Source: Dromiciops gliroides (taxonomy: Eukaryota > Chordata > Mammalia > Microbiotheria > Microbiotheriidae). Taken from it: 64,000 nt of DNA. Under the pieces are notes generated by a model that worked only from the letters and a program-made list of their open reading frames with translations, was not told the origin of the DNA and ran no database searches. This document shows, in pieces, positions 35,260-46,630 of the stretch; the stretch's first letter is position 1; each line of letters begins with the position of its first letter. The DNA is taken from the NCBI RefSeq assembly GCF_019393635.1, contig NC_057862.1, positions 678,620,314 to 678,684,313 of the forward strand, written 5' to 3'. Both the position numbers and the translations under genes were made by a program.

Positions 35260-35759
35260 CTGCTACCAAGCAGAGCCAAGGTCTGAGTGAAGGCAGCCAG
35301 GCCCTTCCCCCGACCCCACCCATGGGGGCTGGCCTCAGCGAGCTTCTGTTCTGAGGGATCCATCTGTGCAAGGACTCAAGTTAAACTGAGGGAGCAGCCC
35401 AGGCTGTGGCAGGGAGAGAGGGGCTGGAGCAGGCATGCACAGCCGGTGTCTGCTAACAAGGGCGCTTGCCATGAGGCCCCAAGGGTGGGGGCTTTGATCA
35501 GTGGCTCCAGAGGGACCAAAGAGGAAGCCCCCTTGGGCCTAGGAGGAAGAGGTTGCTAGGATAGAGCACCAGCCCTGGATTCAGGAGGACCTGAGTTCAA
35601 ATCTGGCCTTGCACATTTGACACTTACTAGCTGTGTGACCCTGGGCAAGTCACTTAACCCCAATTGCCTTACCAAAAAAAAAAAAAAAAAAAGAGGCTGC
35701 TAGGTCCAGTCAGGATAAGACTGGGCCCCACCGCCCCAGCCCAAGCTCAGCTCACTCAC
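35260..35759 (-). other. RAB11FIP5: RAB11FIP5 intron 5 with SINE close to the donor
   Basis: A 500-nt intron. It carries a 5'-truncated plus-strand WSINE1 copy (35,561-35,690) flanked by 'aagaggttgctagg' (35,547-35,560) and 'aagaggctgctagg' (35,691-35,704), ending about 55 nt from the exon 5 donor. Confidence 0.9.
35561..35690 (+). mobile_element. 5'-truncated WSINE1-type SINE
   Basis: Starts at 'atagagcaccagccctgg', lacking the usual 'ggcagctaggtggcgcagtgg' head, but has a full poly(A) tail and 14-bp target duplications, so it was truncated at insertion. Confidence 0.95.
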
Positions 35760-35946
35760 CTTTAGCTTCACCTTGGACTCCGCTGTCTGGTCAGCCTGGG
35801 GGGCCACAGGCTGAATGCTGCCTGACGTGACTGTCTTGAGTTTCTCCAACCCACTGGTCAGGGCTGAGCTCAGGCTGGAGCGAGGTGGCTTCTTGTCCAC
35901 GACCCCCTCTGGTGGGGCCGAGCTGAGGGGCTTCACAGGGTGAGGG
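35760..35946 (-). CDS. RAB11FIP5: RAB11FIP5 exon 5
   Basis: 187 nt, entered in phase 2 (C|CCT CAC CCT GTG AAG) and left in phase 0 (AAG|gtgagt). It encodes SPHPVKPLSSAPPEG, then 'SGLEKLKTVTSGSIQPV' and 'ESKVKLK'. The 'GLEKLKTVTSGSIQP' block is a recognisable FIP5 segment just before the Rab-binding exon. Serine/proline-rich and probably disordered. In mammals this exon normally follows exon 3 directly in the 653-residue form; here it can also follow the 2,043-bp cassette exon, since both upstream exons end in the same phase. Confidence 0.95.
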
Positions 35947-36405
35947 CTGGGGAGACAAGGGGAGAGCTGTCAGAGGGGGCCTTGATGGGATGCTGCTTTA
36001 AAGGCTTTCCAGCCCTCTCTGCACCTGGACCACAACACTCACAATAATATAACCCAAGGAGTCACCAGCCCAGGCTCAACCCTTCCAAGCCAGCCCCTTC
36101 CACCTCCAGACAGCAGACAGCCTCTGCTCGGCAATGCACCCCCTGCTCCTGCTCCTGCTCCTGCCTTCTGCGGCCCAACACAACCCTCTCGCTGGCCAGA
36201 CTATCTATCTCAGCCCCCAAGACTTCTCTGCTCCAGACCAGACCCGGCCAGTTCTGAAAGCCCTCCTCATAAGGCCTTCCACCATCCTGGGGACCCTTCC
36301 TCAAAGGTGGTCCTCTGAAGGGAAATCACACCAAAAGCAATGGCATCATCTGGAGGAGGAAGTGGCAATTTTATCTGGGCAGTCATGTTTTAAAACTGCT
36401 CTGAG

Positions 36406-36553
36406 GGGCAGCTAGGTGGCGCAGTGGATAGAGCACCGGCCCTGGATTCAGGAGGACCTGAGTTCAAATCCGGCCTCAGACACTTAACACTTATTTGCTG
36501 TGTGACTCTGGGAAAGTCACTTAACCCCCATTGCCCCACTAAAAAAAAAAAAG
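36406..36553 (+). mobile_element. WSINE1-type SINE
   Basis: Plus-strand full copy, flanked by 'gctctgag' (36,398-36,405 and 36,554-36,561). Confidence 0.9.
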
Positions 36554-36829
36554 GCTCTGAGAGAACATCAATAAAATATTCCAGGACCTTTCGGAAACAC
36601 AATCACTGAATCTCAGAAGGGGCATCAGGGGCATTTAATCATGTGTTTAAAACAACAATTAAATTGCATCCAACAAACATTGACTAAGAAGCGATCATCG
36701 TGTGCAGATCACCCGGAACAACAAACAATGCTGACAGGCTCTCATGGGTGTGTGCTTCTACTACCACTGGACTTAGAACTTCTGACCTTAGCCACATGAA
36801 GCCAGACTGGGCTGATTTCTCCACCTTTA

Positions 36830-37440
36830 GTGTTCTGTGAGTTAAGTTTCGGATTTTGTACCGTGCACATATTTCATGACTTCATTTTTAATTGTGTGGT
36901 TCTTAAAAAGGAATATTATTTTAAGGATACGTGCAAAAGTTGTAGCTTTTAAAGAGCACACTTCAGTGACCATCAGAGATATTGCACTGGATGTTGGTGT
37001 GGGAAAATCAAGCATTTCAAGATCATCAAAGCCTGTGATGAGGTGGTACTAGATGCACAAAGGCCCAAAGGAAAATGTGGTTCAAAAGGAAAAACAAAGT
37101 ATTGTCCTGAAATGAACTAGTCCTCAGAAAACAAGCAAAGAGGAACCTGATGGTTAGAAGGCATTATTGATTCTGCTAGAGTACTGTGTCCCAGGCTTTT
37201 AAAACTAAAAGAACACTTAGAAAACCGGTTTTACAAGTTGCCAACTGTTGCTATGAAGAAAAAAATACCTGTCATAGGCTAGACTACATAAAGACTCAAA
37301 TACTAAAGACTAGAAAAAGGTCATTTTTACTGGTGAACCTCACTTTTTCATTCAAAGCTCCATACCACAACAGTAGTCCAGTAGAAGCCTAAGTGAGCTT
37401 CCAAAATACAGGGAAGTTCATTAAACTGTAAGACAGCGAC
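36830..37440 (+). pseudogene. Tc1/mariner-type transposase relic
   Basis: Plus-strand fragments in several frames resemble a Tc1-like transposase in the right order. A helix-turn-helix-like segment 'VAFKEHTSVTIRDIALDVG' continues into 'VGKSSISRS' (about 36,935-37,024). A basic stretch in 37,060-37,110 resembles the second DNA-binding part. 'VIFTGEPHFFIQ' (from about 37,320) matches the first catalytic-aspartate box, where Asp is expected at the Gly. Stops and frameshifts throughout show it is dead. The rest of the catalytic domain and the terminal inverted repeats are not recognisable. Family not assigned; no search was done. Confidence 0.6.
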
Positions 37441-37719
37441 TCCACTCCCCTCTCCACCAAAAAAAAAAAAAGAAAAAAGTTTGGGGGAGTTTTGTTTGTT
37501 TGTTTTTTGCTTCCAGTGGGCCCATATGGTTTGGTGATGAAGAATTAAGGGATATGGATCAAACTCTTCTGAACTCAATGCCAAATCATGGTTTATTTTT
37601 TTTTACATGATTGCAACAAAGAGATACAATGTCATAAAAAAATTTTAGAGATATAAAAAGTTACAAGTTCTACTATAAAAGTCAATACATTTAAATATTT
37701 TACTTTGTTACAAGTCTAT

Positions 37720-38325
37720 GCCTTCATCACCTCATGCCTGGATTATTGCAATAGCTGCTGGAGACTGCCTGCCTCGAGTCTGTCCTGACTCCAGTCCATC
37801 CTCCGCTCAGCCACCCAAGTGCTTTTCCTAAAATGCAGGTCCAATCCTATCACCTCCCCCCCTTCTCAATAGACTCGAGGACTCCCTGTTACCTCTGGGA
37901 ACAAATACAAGATGCTCTGGGCAGCATCTGAAGCCCTTCATAACCCGGCCTTCACACACACCTTTTCAGGATTCTTACCCCTTACTGCATCCCACTCCAC
38001 ACACTCTATGATCACTTTGCTGTTCCTTGAACCACCAACTCCCATCTCCTGACTGGGCACTTTCAGCGGCTGTCCCTCATCATCCCCCCTCCTGGCTTCC
38101 ATCAAGCCCAGCTAAAATCCCACCTTCTCCAGAAAACCTTTCCCAAGCCCTCTCAATGCGAGGGCCTTCCCTATATTGATTGTCCCCCGTTCGTCCCGTG
38201 CACATCCTGTCTCACAGAGTTCTTGGTGTGTTGTCTCCCCCCACAAGACTGCAAACTCCTGGAAGGTAGGGACTTTTGCCTTTCTTTGTATCCTAAATGC
38301 TTGGCATAGTGCTTGGCAAAGGCTG
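37720..38325 (+). repeat. L2-like LINE
   Basis: A long run with L2 3' features: 'cctcatgcctggattattgcaatagc', 'cagctaaaatcccaccttctccagaaaacctttcccaagcc', 'gactgcaaactcctggaaggtaggga', 'cttggcatagtgcttggca'. Confidence 0.7.
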
Positions 38326-38525
38326 TTGAGTCCATTTTCAATCGTGTTTGACTGTGACTCCATTTGAGGTTTTCTTGGCAGAGATACTGGAGTATATTTG
38401 CCATTTCCTTCTCCAGCTCATTTGACAGATGAGGGAACTGAGGCAAACAGGGTGAAGTGACTAGCCCAGGGTCACACAGTTAGTAAGTGAGGCAGTTTGG
38501 ATTCAGGAAGAAGAATCTTGACACA
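38326..38525 (-). mobile_element. RTE-derived SINE (MAR4-like)
   Basis: Minus-strand copy: 'ttttcaatcgtgtttgactgtg', 'tttcttggcagagatactggagta', 'gccatttccttctccagctc', 'acagatgagggaactgaggc', 'gggtcacacagttagtaagtg'. Confidence 0.75.
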
Positions 38526-39239
38526 AAGCCAAATGTTCTGTTATCCACTTTGCCAAAAGTAGTAGGCAACTAATAATTGCTAGTTGTCTGACTAGCAAAT
38601 CTAATCCAGAGAGGCAGCATCGTATGCTGGATAGAGAGCAAGACTTAAGAGTCAGAGAGCCCTGGGTTCAAGTCCCCCATCTGACCCAAACTGGCCATGT
38701 GACTCCAGGCAAACCACTCCACCTCTCAATTCTCCAAAGCAGCTCAATGTTTATGTCTGACCAGTTTTGTGGAAAAGAGAGAAAACAGATCAATGAATCA
38801 GGTGTGCAGTTAAAAAACCCAGAAAGCCAACAAACCAAACTGAAGAGCCAAATGGCTTGTGTACAGTATGCTGGATGCCATGGAGATGAGCAACAATGGA
38901 AGCAGTGGAAGAACTCCAAGAGAACCAAGAATACAACCAGATGCAAGGTCTCGCATATCCAGACACAAATGCACCAAGTTAGGGAATGAACAATTAATCT
39001 CACAGGCAGCAATGAAATTTGATGGGGGAGGAGGTGCCTGCTGGAAGGACACAGATCTTATCCAAAAAGGATCATTGGGATGGAAATCTAGGCCAATAGA
39101 GAGGCTCAGGGGCTGTCCCATCCAGCCCCCAATTTTACAGATGGGGAAAATAAGGCCCAAAGAGGTTAGGGCATCACAACGCTGAGCTGAGACCTCCAAG
39201 GCTGCCTGGTAGTGCACCTCCCTGATTTTACAGATGGGG

Positions 39240-39478
39240 AAAATGAGGTAGGTGGCACTGTAGTACACAGGCACTGGGCCTGAATCAGGAAGACCTATCT
39301 TCCTGAGTTCAAATCTGGCCTCATTTACTACCGTGTGACCCTGGGCAAGTCACTTAACCCTGGTTGCCTCAGTTTCCTCATCTGTAAAATGAGCTGGAGA
39401 AGGAAATGGCAAACCACTCCAGTATCTCTGCCAAGAAAACCCTAATGGGGTCACAGACCAGACATGACTGAATAAGAA
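39240..39478 (+). mobile_element. RTE-derived SINE (MAR4-like)
   Basis: Plus-strand copy: 'gagttcaaatctggcctcat', 'gtgaccctgggcaagtcac', 'aatgagctggagaaggaaatggcaaaccactccagtatctctgcc', 'ggggtcacagaccagacatgactga'. Confidence 0.8.
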
Positions 39479-40261
39479 AAGATCCTTCTTACTGAAGGCC
39501 CAGGGCAGTGTTCCTACAGAAGACTGTACTAAGGAGAAAGTGTCAGGGCAGGCTGGGGCCAGGAGCAGAAAGTGGGCAGTGACAGGCCCAAGGAACACAG
39601 AATGTCTAATGAAGGAACAGAGGGGTCGACATCCTAGCTGCTCTGCTCACTCCCAGCACAGACTCAGTCCCACAACTTCCCCTCCCTTGGCCTTCCTTTC
39701 TTCCTCTGCCCTGCTTAGCCACAGGGATGGGATTTGGATCAAGTGAAGCGACTGGCACAGTCCATGCCAGGGACCCAACAGCTCCTGCCCTCAAAGAGCT
39801 TATATTCTCCCAGGGTGGGTGGGAGGAACAAGATGTCCACAGACAAGTCAATAGAAAACAAGGAGGAAGAAGTGCAAAATGATTTTAGTTACTAATAGCT
39901 GGAGGAATTGGGAAAGGCACCCTCAGAACAGTCCAGGAGGAGGCACCAACAGGTTGGTTCATCACCATCACAGAGATGAGGAAATGGAGGGTTGGGCAAC
40001 TTGACCAAGGTCATGACTGATATGTGTCAGAGACAAGAGACCCAGCTGGGTGTAGCCAGACTCCAAGGCCAGGGCTCTTCCCATTATGCCACCCTGCCTG
40101 CCTAAGGTGTTCCGACACCAGAGGGCTTCATTCTTAACCCATGGCTGAGGCTGACACACACATGCCTTTTTCAGGTATGCATAAGTGCATAAGAAAATTA
40201 TTCCATTTGAATTTCACTGAGAAAAATTGGTGACAGTGTTACTTATCCAAGAACTCGGCCA

Positions 40262-40417
40262 GGGGCAGCTAGGTGGTACAGTGGATAAAGCACCCGCCCT
40301 GGATTCAGGAGGACCTGAGTTCAAATCCAGCCTCAGACACTTGACATTTACTAGCTGTGTGACCCTGGGCAAGTCACTTAACCCTCATTGCCCCACCAAA
40401 AAAAACCCTAAAAAAAT
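40262..40417 (+). mobile_element. WSINE1-type SINE
   Basis: Plus-strand full copy ('ggcagctaggtggtacagtg' to 'tcacttaaccctcattgccc') with an A-rich tail. Confidence 0.9.
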
Positions 40418-41399
40418 AGCCAAAAATGTGGCCGGGGAAGTGGCAGTGTTCTGAATCTGTCGACTTTTCTGTAGGTTTTTGAGCCAGCAAGAGCCAATGG
40501 ACAAAGAGCCTGCCTCAAAGTTAGGAAAATCTGGGGTCAAGTGTAACCTCTGCTATACCGGGGCTGAGACACACCCAAGGGAAATGTGAGTAACTCTTGA
40601 AAACTACTACATGCCAGGCCGCTAACAATGGCTCTCATGCTATTCTTGTGGAAAACATGCTTGGATGTGGGCCACACAACTGTCCAGCAAGGTGGATTCA
40701 GGATGGGCCGAGTGGTCAGGTCTAAAAAGCAGTCACTCGGTTGTTAACGGTCCAATATCAGCTTGGCAGGAAATCCCCCCCGCCCAGCCTGCAGATGTGG
40801 AAAACTTTAATGAATGACAACGAAGGCCTGTGGACGGCAAGCATCTGCAGATGACATTAAGGCTAAATCCATCGCCATGCATCCAGGGAGCGTTCCACTC
40901 CAAAAAGATCTCACAAGCAGACCACAACACTGAGCTAAGTCTGTTGGAGAGAAAAGTAAAGTCTTCTACAGCTTCAAATAATCAGCCTCACCCATACCAG
41001 ATACCAGCTTGTCTGAGAATGACTGGGCTTTCTAGGCTACCTGTCCAATCTGAGGCAACAGTGGGATCTGGAAGCTGAACAAGTTAAGACGAGCCCATGA
41101 GCCACATCTGGAGAACTACGCGTTCTCTTCTGAGCACCACACTTTAGAAGGGACACTGATAAACCGCAGAGTACGTAGAGGAACACACCCCCGGATCTGG
41201 AGGGACCTCGAAATGAAGTCGATGCGATCAGGAAAGGAACTGGGAACAAGAGAAGACGTGCAGGCCTCCTTTCTTGTATCTGAAGGGCCACCTGGTAGAA
41301 GAGTTAACTAGACTGCATTCTGATTGGCCCCTGAGGTCAGAGTTAGAAGCAAAGAGTGGAATTTGCCCTCAGAGAGTCTCCGGCTTGATGTGAGGAGAA

Positions 41400-41600
41400 C
41401 AATAACTGGTACTTGTATAATGCTCTAAAGTCTGCAAAGCACCTGACAAATATGAGCTTGTCTGATCCCCACACCAGCCCTGGAAAGTGGGTGCTATTAT
41501 TATCCCATTTTACAGAGGAGGAGACTGAGTCTAAGCGGCAATGAGTGCATGGTTCAGGTTCACCCAGCTAGGAAATGTCTGAGGCTGGACTGGGGCTCAG
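41400..41600 (-). repeat. MIR-type SINE
   Basis: Reverse MIR order: 'ctggtacttgtataatgctc', 'gggtgctattattatcccattttacagaggaggagactgag'. Confidence 0.7.
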
Positions 41601-41989
41601 GAAAACTCCCTGCACCACGACAGGGACAATAGCCAACTAAAAAGAAGCTTAGCGCCGACACGGAGGCGCCACCCAGTGGCAGTTACTGAAACTGCACCCA
41701 TGACGGCAGAAGCAGAGGCAGCTGGGGAGAGATGGCTCAAGAGGTCTGGGAGAATGGAAGCCTCAGGTTTGATCCTGACTGTCACATAGGATCTGTGTGG
41801 TCCTGCACAAGTCTTTTCTCTAGGTATTTTCTTCCTTGGTGAAATGAGGGCATTGGACCAAATACTGCCTCCATTCTATGACTAGGACGGTCAGTTCAAG
41901 TGGGAGGAGGTAGGATTGCTCAGGGTTTACCTCTGATAAGACTCCGGTCACCAGCAATGCTGATAGCAATGTCACCCCATTCAAGAAAT

Positions 41990-42300
41990 AGCCCATCACC
42001 TCCAGGATCAAATAGAAAACCCTCTCAAGTCTGGGGTCCAAAGATGGCCCCTCCTCTCTTTCTCTCCTTCTTACACCTACCACCCCAAGCACTCTGGCTG
42101 TGAGCAAGACCCTCCATCTCGAGGCTCTGGCCCCTTCTACCTCCCGGACCTCCTCCAGTCCCAACGAAAATGCCACCTTTCCCGACCCTCTTGTCCTGCT
42201 GTCTATTGGTGAGCTCCTTGGGAGCTGTTCTTTGTGTCCTCAGCACTTAGCTAAGTGCCTACCACACAGCTGGTGCTTAATCAATGCTTACTGACTTACT
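41990..42300 (+). repeat. L2-like LINE 3' end
   Basis: 'gaaaatgccacctttcccgac', 'ctattggtgagctccttggg', 'tgtcctcagcacttagctaagtgcc' fit an L2 terminus. Confidence 0.55.
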
Positions 42301-42489
42301 GATTTATACCAAAGCAACCCCACATGGGGTCACAAAAAATTTGGCGACAGTAGAAGACTATGTATACCTATTTTATAGACCTAGATATCCAGGGTTGCAG
42401 AAAAATTTCTTGGGCGAAAAGGGGTCCAGAGTGAAAAGTTTAAGAAGTCTTGATTTATACCACACTACAATGGAAATAGGGCTCTCAGT

Positions 42490-42725
42490 TCTGCTAGATG
42501 GGCCACAGTGCTGAGCACCAAGCCTGAAGACAGGAAGACCCGAATTCAAATCCAGCCTCAGACACTTCCCAGCTGTGTGGCCCCGGGCAAGTAGTTGCTG
42601 AACTGTTTGCCTCAGTTTCCTCACCTGTAAAATGAGCTGGAGAAGAAAATGGCAACCACTCCACTATCTTTGCCAAGAAACCCCCAACAGGGTCACAAAG
42701 AGTCAAACATGACTGAAAAATTCAA
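42490..42725 (+). mobile_element. RTE-derived SINE (MAR4-like)
   Basis: Plus-strand copy ending 'gggtcacaaagagtcaaacatgactgaaaa', the RTE tail motif. Confidence 0.8.
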
Positions 42726-42871
42726 TGGGGACCGAACAGCAGAAGAGCAAGCTAGACTCGGGGTCCTTTGGTTTTCTGTCTTTTCCATTATATACTATTT
42801 GCAAACCTAGAAGTGATAGATCAAAGATCAAAAGGGACCCTAGACATCATGTCGCTCAACCTCCCACTTTA

Positions 42872-43021
42872 TTTATTTATTTTTTTTTTGGTGGGGCAAT
42901 GAGGGTTAAGTGACTTGCCCAGGATCACACAGCTAGTGTCATGTGTCTGAGGCCTGATCTGAACTCAGGTCCTCCTGAATCCAGGGCCAGTGCTCGATCC
43001 ACTGTGCTACGTAGCTGCCCC
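42872..43021 (-). mobile_element. WSINE1-type SINE
   Basis: Minus-strand copy flanked by 'aacctcccacttta' and 'aaccccccacttta' at about 42,859 and 43,024. Confidence 0.85.
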
Positions 43022-43188
43022 CCAACCCCCCACTTTAAATGAAGAGACTGGAGGACTTGGCCAAAGCCCCACAGGTGATAAATGCCTCTGACAGACTAGA
43101 CGACCCGTCCTTGGTCTTGCCCAAGGCAAGACTTGGATATGGACTCCAGGCTTCATTTTGAAAGGAGGCTGTGAGAATGATTGTTCAG

Positions 43189-43351
43189 GGCAGCTAGGTG
43201 GCGCTTCAGTGGATAGAGCACCGGCCCTGGATTCAGGAGGACCTGAGTTCAAGTCCAGCCTCAGACACTTGACACTTACTAGCTGTGTGACCCTGGGCAA
43301 GTCACTTAACCCCCAGTGCCCTGCAAAAAAAAGAGAGAGAGAGAGAGAGAA
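43189..43351 (+). mobile_element. WSINE1-type SINE with a GA-expanded tail
   Basis: Plus-strand copy whose poly(A) tail runs into a (GA)n tract. Flanked by 'gattgttc' words at about 43,180 and 43,353. Has a 3-base insertion in the head ('gcgcttcagtgg'). Confidence 0.85.
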
Positions 43352-43979
43352 GGATTGTTCTTCCATTTTCACTTCTGTGTAGTTGAGAAGGAAGAGCCTA
43401 TGTTTTAGAGGAGGAGGTGCAGGAAGAGGGAGAGGGAAAGGGGGTCCTGGGTCTTCCAACCAAACTCTCTGGCCTTCTGCACCTGCCTTCTCAGGCTGGA
43501 GTAGCACTCCCCTTGGCGGCCTCCTCTGACTAGAGAGTTCTTCTTGGGAACCTCCATTTGAGAAAGGACCCGTGCCCGCCACGCTGACTTCTTCCTATCT
43601 GGGCTCAGCTCTTGACTCACTTGCCTTCCTTCTTTACAGGGTGACTTTTGTGCCCCAATGTGGTTCTAGTGGCCACAGCTGGTCTAGACGTGGCTATCAT
43701 CACTGTGCCTTCCTCCTCTCTTCGCCTCCTTCTGTGCTGTCTTCCCTCAGTAAGTCCCTCAAGAGCTGACATTTTTTGGTTTTGTTGACTGACTGACTGA
43801 CCAAGGCTCAGCACAATGCTGAAACAGAGGAAGCACTGAATACTTTATCTAATTTTTATCTGATGAAGCCCACTTGGCGATGGAAGAAGTCGGAGAGAAG
43901 GGCCTCCACCAACATTTTCTGGGCTAAGCCTGGCACCAGGCTGGCTGTGGGAGGGAAGCCCTGAACTCTGGTCCTGGCT

Positions 43980-44380
43980 CGGCCCCAGGACCTGCCCTGA
44001 CCGCGTCCCCATCTCTCACCACTACAACTCACCCACCACTCGGCTGTCAAAGCCCCTCTGACCTCTAGGGTCAAATCTAAGCCCCACGGCCAGCATTCCC
44101 TGGCCTGGACGGCTCCTGCCTCTCCAGCCTTTCCATTTTTCTTCCTCCATTTGACCCTCCATCTCCCAACTCTGGGCTCTTCCACGGCTGCTCCCTGGGC
44201 CTAGAAAGCTCTCCTTCCTCAGCTAAGAGGCAGGAAGCCTTTCCTGGTTCCCCCAAGCTAGTGCCTTCCCTCTAAGATTTACACACAAGTGTTTACATGT
44301 TGTCTCCTTACTGGACTGTGATGGTTTTTTACTCTCCTTGCATCACCAATACTTAGTACTGTTCCTGTGACTGGCTCCTA
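43980..44380 (+). repeat. L2-like LINE 3' end
   Basis: 'gcctttcctggttcccccaagc', 'tgttgtctccttactggactgtg', 'catcaccaatacttagtactg' fit the L2 terminal pattern. Confidence 0.5.
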
Positions 44381-44444
44381 TCTCCTCTCCCACAGGACTG
44401 GCATAAGGACCAAACAAAACGGTGCATGTCAGTCAGTCACTCAG

Positions 44445-44575
44445 TCACTCAACATTTCTGAAGCACCCACTATGTGCCAGGCACTGGGCTAAGAGCTGAA
44501 GATACAACAAAAGTAAAAAAATGAAGTCCCTGCTCCCGAGGAGCTCAAAGTCTAATGGGGGAGACACGCTAAGGT
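44445..44575 (+). repeat. Ancient dispersed repeat, family not assigned
   Basis: 'cacccactatgtgccaggcactgggctaag', 'cccgaggagctcaaagtctaatgggggagac'. Same family as 9.44, 18.39 and 22.25 kb. Confidence 0.5.
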
Positions 44576-45384
44576 CTATGTACAAACAAGCTGCAGACAT
44601 GATGAACTGGGGATCATCTCAGAGGGAGTTTTCGGAAATAATTAACCACCAGAGATTTTTTTAAAATTTTAGTCTGGATCTCTGATTCCTTTGGTGCATG
44701 GGAATGCCCTTGTACAAATCTCCTCTCCCAATGCAGATCAGAAACTGGGTTTATAAGGAGAGAAGGCCGAGGGCCCCCAGAGTTTGGCTCAGTGCCCCCA
44801 AGTGAGTCTGAGTGAGGCAGGATCAAAAGCCAGGCCTTCTTGACTTCGAAGCCTGCTCCCCTCCTATCAGACCATGCTGCTTCTATCACAGATGCGGGAT
44901 AAAATTAGTCAGACGTCCAACTGAAAGGAATGCCAAAGATCATTTCAGCCAAACAGACTGTCTTCCCCCAGATGCAGATGGTCCACGGCTAGACCAGCTG
45001 GGCCCCAAGCTCACACCAGGGTCATGAGAATAAAGAAGGCCGGAGAGCAGGAAGAGCACTATCCTGTGCTGGAAGAAAGGGCAGCCCCACACCTGAGCTT
45101 CCCTTCTCACCCCAAGCCTCAGCTGCATCATCCATAAAGTGGGTGGATGAGCACCCACCTGCCTTGCCCCTCAGGGTCCCTGGGAGAGAACTGCTCAGTC
45201 AACCTTCAAGTCCAACAGGGGTCCCGTCCATTTCTGACACCCCTACTTTGAGACTTGGGGAATCATAAGCTTGGAAGCCAGCTGCTCCCCAAGCCCCTCC
45301 ACATTCCTTCAGGATCAAAGCCCTTAGCACAGGGCCTGCACACCTGAGGTGCTTCCTCAATGCTTGTTCTCACCTCCCTCCCTT

Positions 45385-45514
45385 TCTTTTTTTTTTTCTT
45401 TTGGTGAGGCAGCTGGGGTTAAGTGACTTGCCCAGGGTCACACAGCTAGTAAGTGTTAAGTGTCTGAGGCCGGATTTGAACTCATGTCCTCCTGACTCCA
45501 GAGCCAGTGCTCTC
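45385..45514 (-). mobile_element. WSINE1-type SINE, truncated
   Basis: Minus-strand copy missing its head; flanked by 'ctccctccctttc' duplications. Confidence 0.85.
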
Positions 45515-46630
45515 CTCCCTCCCTTTCACCTAATGAGTCCCGACCACTGTTCTTTCCTAACAAACTCCAGGGCAGGTTGGGAGCCACATAAAGAGACCCA
45601 AGATGATCCTAGGGAAAGCCCTCACCCACAGGGCAGAAGCTGCCACTGGAGTCTACGCTGTAAGGCATAAGACCATAGGAGAGGCCTGGAATGGGCCTTG
45701 AATAGCATCACCAACCTCTCATTTGACAAATGAGGAAACTGAGGCTGAAAAAGACTGAAGAACTTCCCAGAGGTTACACAGACAGTAGCAGGGCTGACAC
45801 TTGAACTCAGAACCTTTTCTACTCCCCCAGCATACACTTGCCCAGGGATGTCAAACTCATCCCTCTCTGATACACCCATAAGCCTTAGCTGGCTTCACTT
45901 CTCCCTCCAACTCTGCAGGGATCCCTTGGCGACAAAACCTACCAAATGTGGGATCCTTATCTGTCCCATACATGTTTGCCCACCCCCACCCCCAACAGGG
46001 ACCATCCCACAGAATCTGAGCTGGGAGGACCTCAACAGTCATCCAGTCCAATTATCAGAAACCCAGCAAGCACATGGAGGGAGAGAGAAGGAAGGGGAGG
46101 GGGGTAAAATGAAGGGGGGGAGGTGGAGGGCAGAGGGGAGAAGGGGAGAGAGGGGAACAGGAGAGGAAAAAGGCATACAAAGATTCACAGAAAGAGCTAC
46201 CACACCACCAAAAAAAAAAAAAAAGTAGGGTGGAACAGCACCGCCATCTATGGGGCTTTTTCAGTATTGCTCCCAAAGACACATGGCCTAGCCCAGGCCA
46301 TGGAGCTGCTCAAGGGCACAGGGCCCCCTGTCCTGTCCGTGCCACCAGCCAGCCCCACCAAAATGCCAGTTTGCTGCCACCGAGGCAGCCTCCCCAGAGG
46401 CCTGGCCTTGACTGCACCCTCGGGCCCCTCTCTCGTCAGACCCACTTGCACCCTGGTTTCTGGTCCTCCCTCGCCAGGACACGGGCCGTCAGCCCGCCCA
46501 CCGTGGGCTGGGTTCGGGCCAAGCTGAGGGGTTTCTAACTTCAGACACACAGAGGACCCCCATCTAGCCCAGCGCCCTCATTTTCTGAACAGTAGCCCAT
46601 CCCCCTTTCCCAAGAGGGGGCGGCCCTCAC

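Larger units (their letters stand above)
35947..46630 (-). other. RAB11FIP5: RAB11FIP5 intron between cassette exon and exon 5 (10.7 kb)
   Basis: Non-coding, with SINEs, L2, MIR and a Tc1-like relic listed separately. Stretches 36.0-36.4, 40.45-41.40, 41.6-41.9, 44.7-45.38 and 45.8-46.6 kb show no gene or clear repeat. A DNA segment at about 37.57-37.72 kb is AT-rich and unassigned. Confidence 0.9.
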
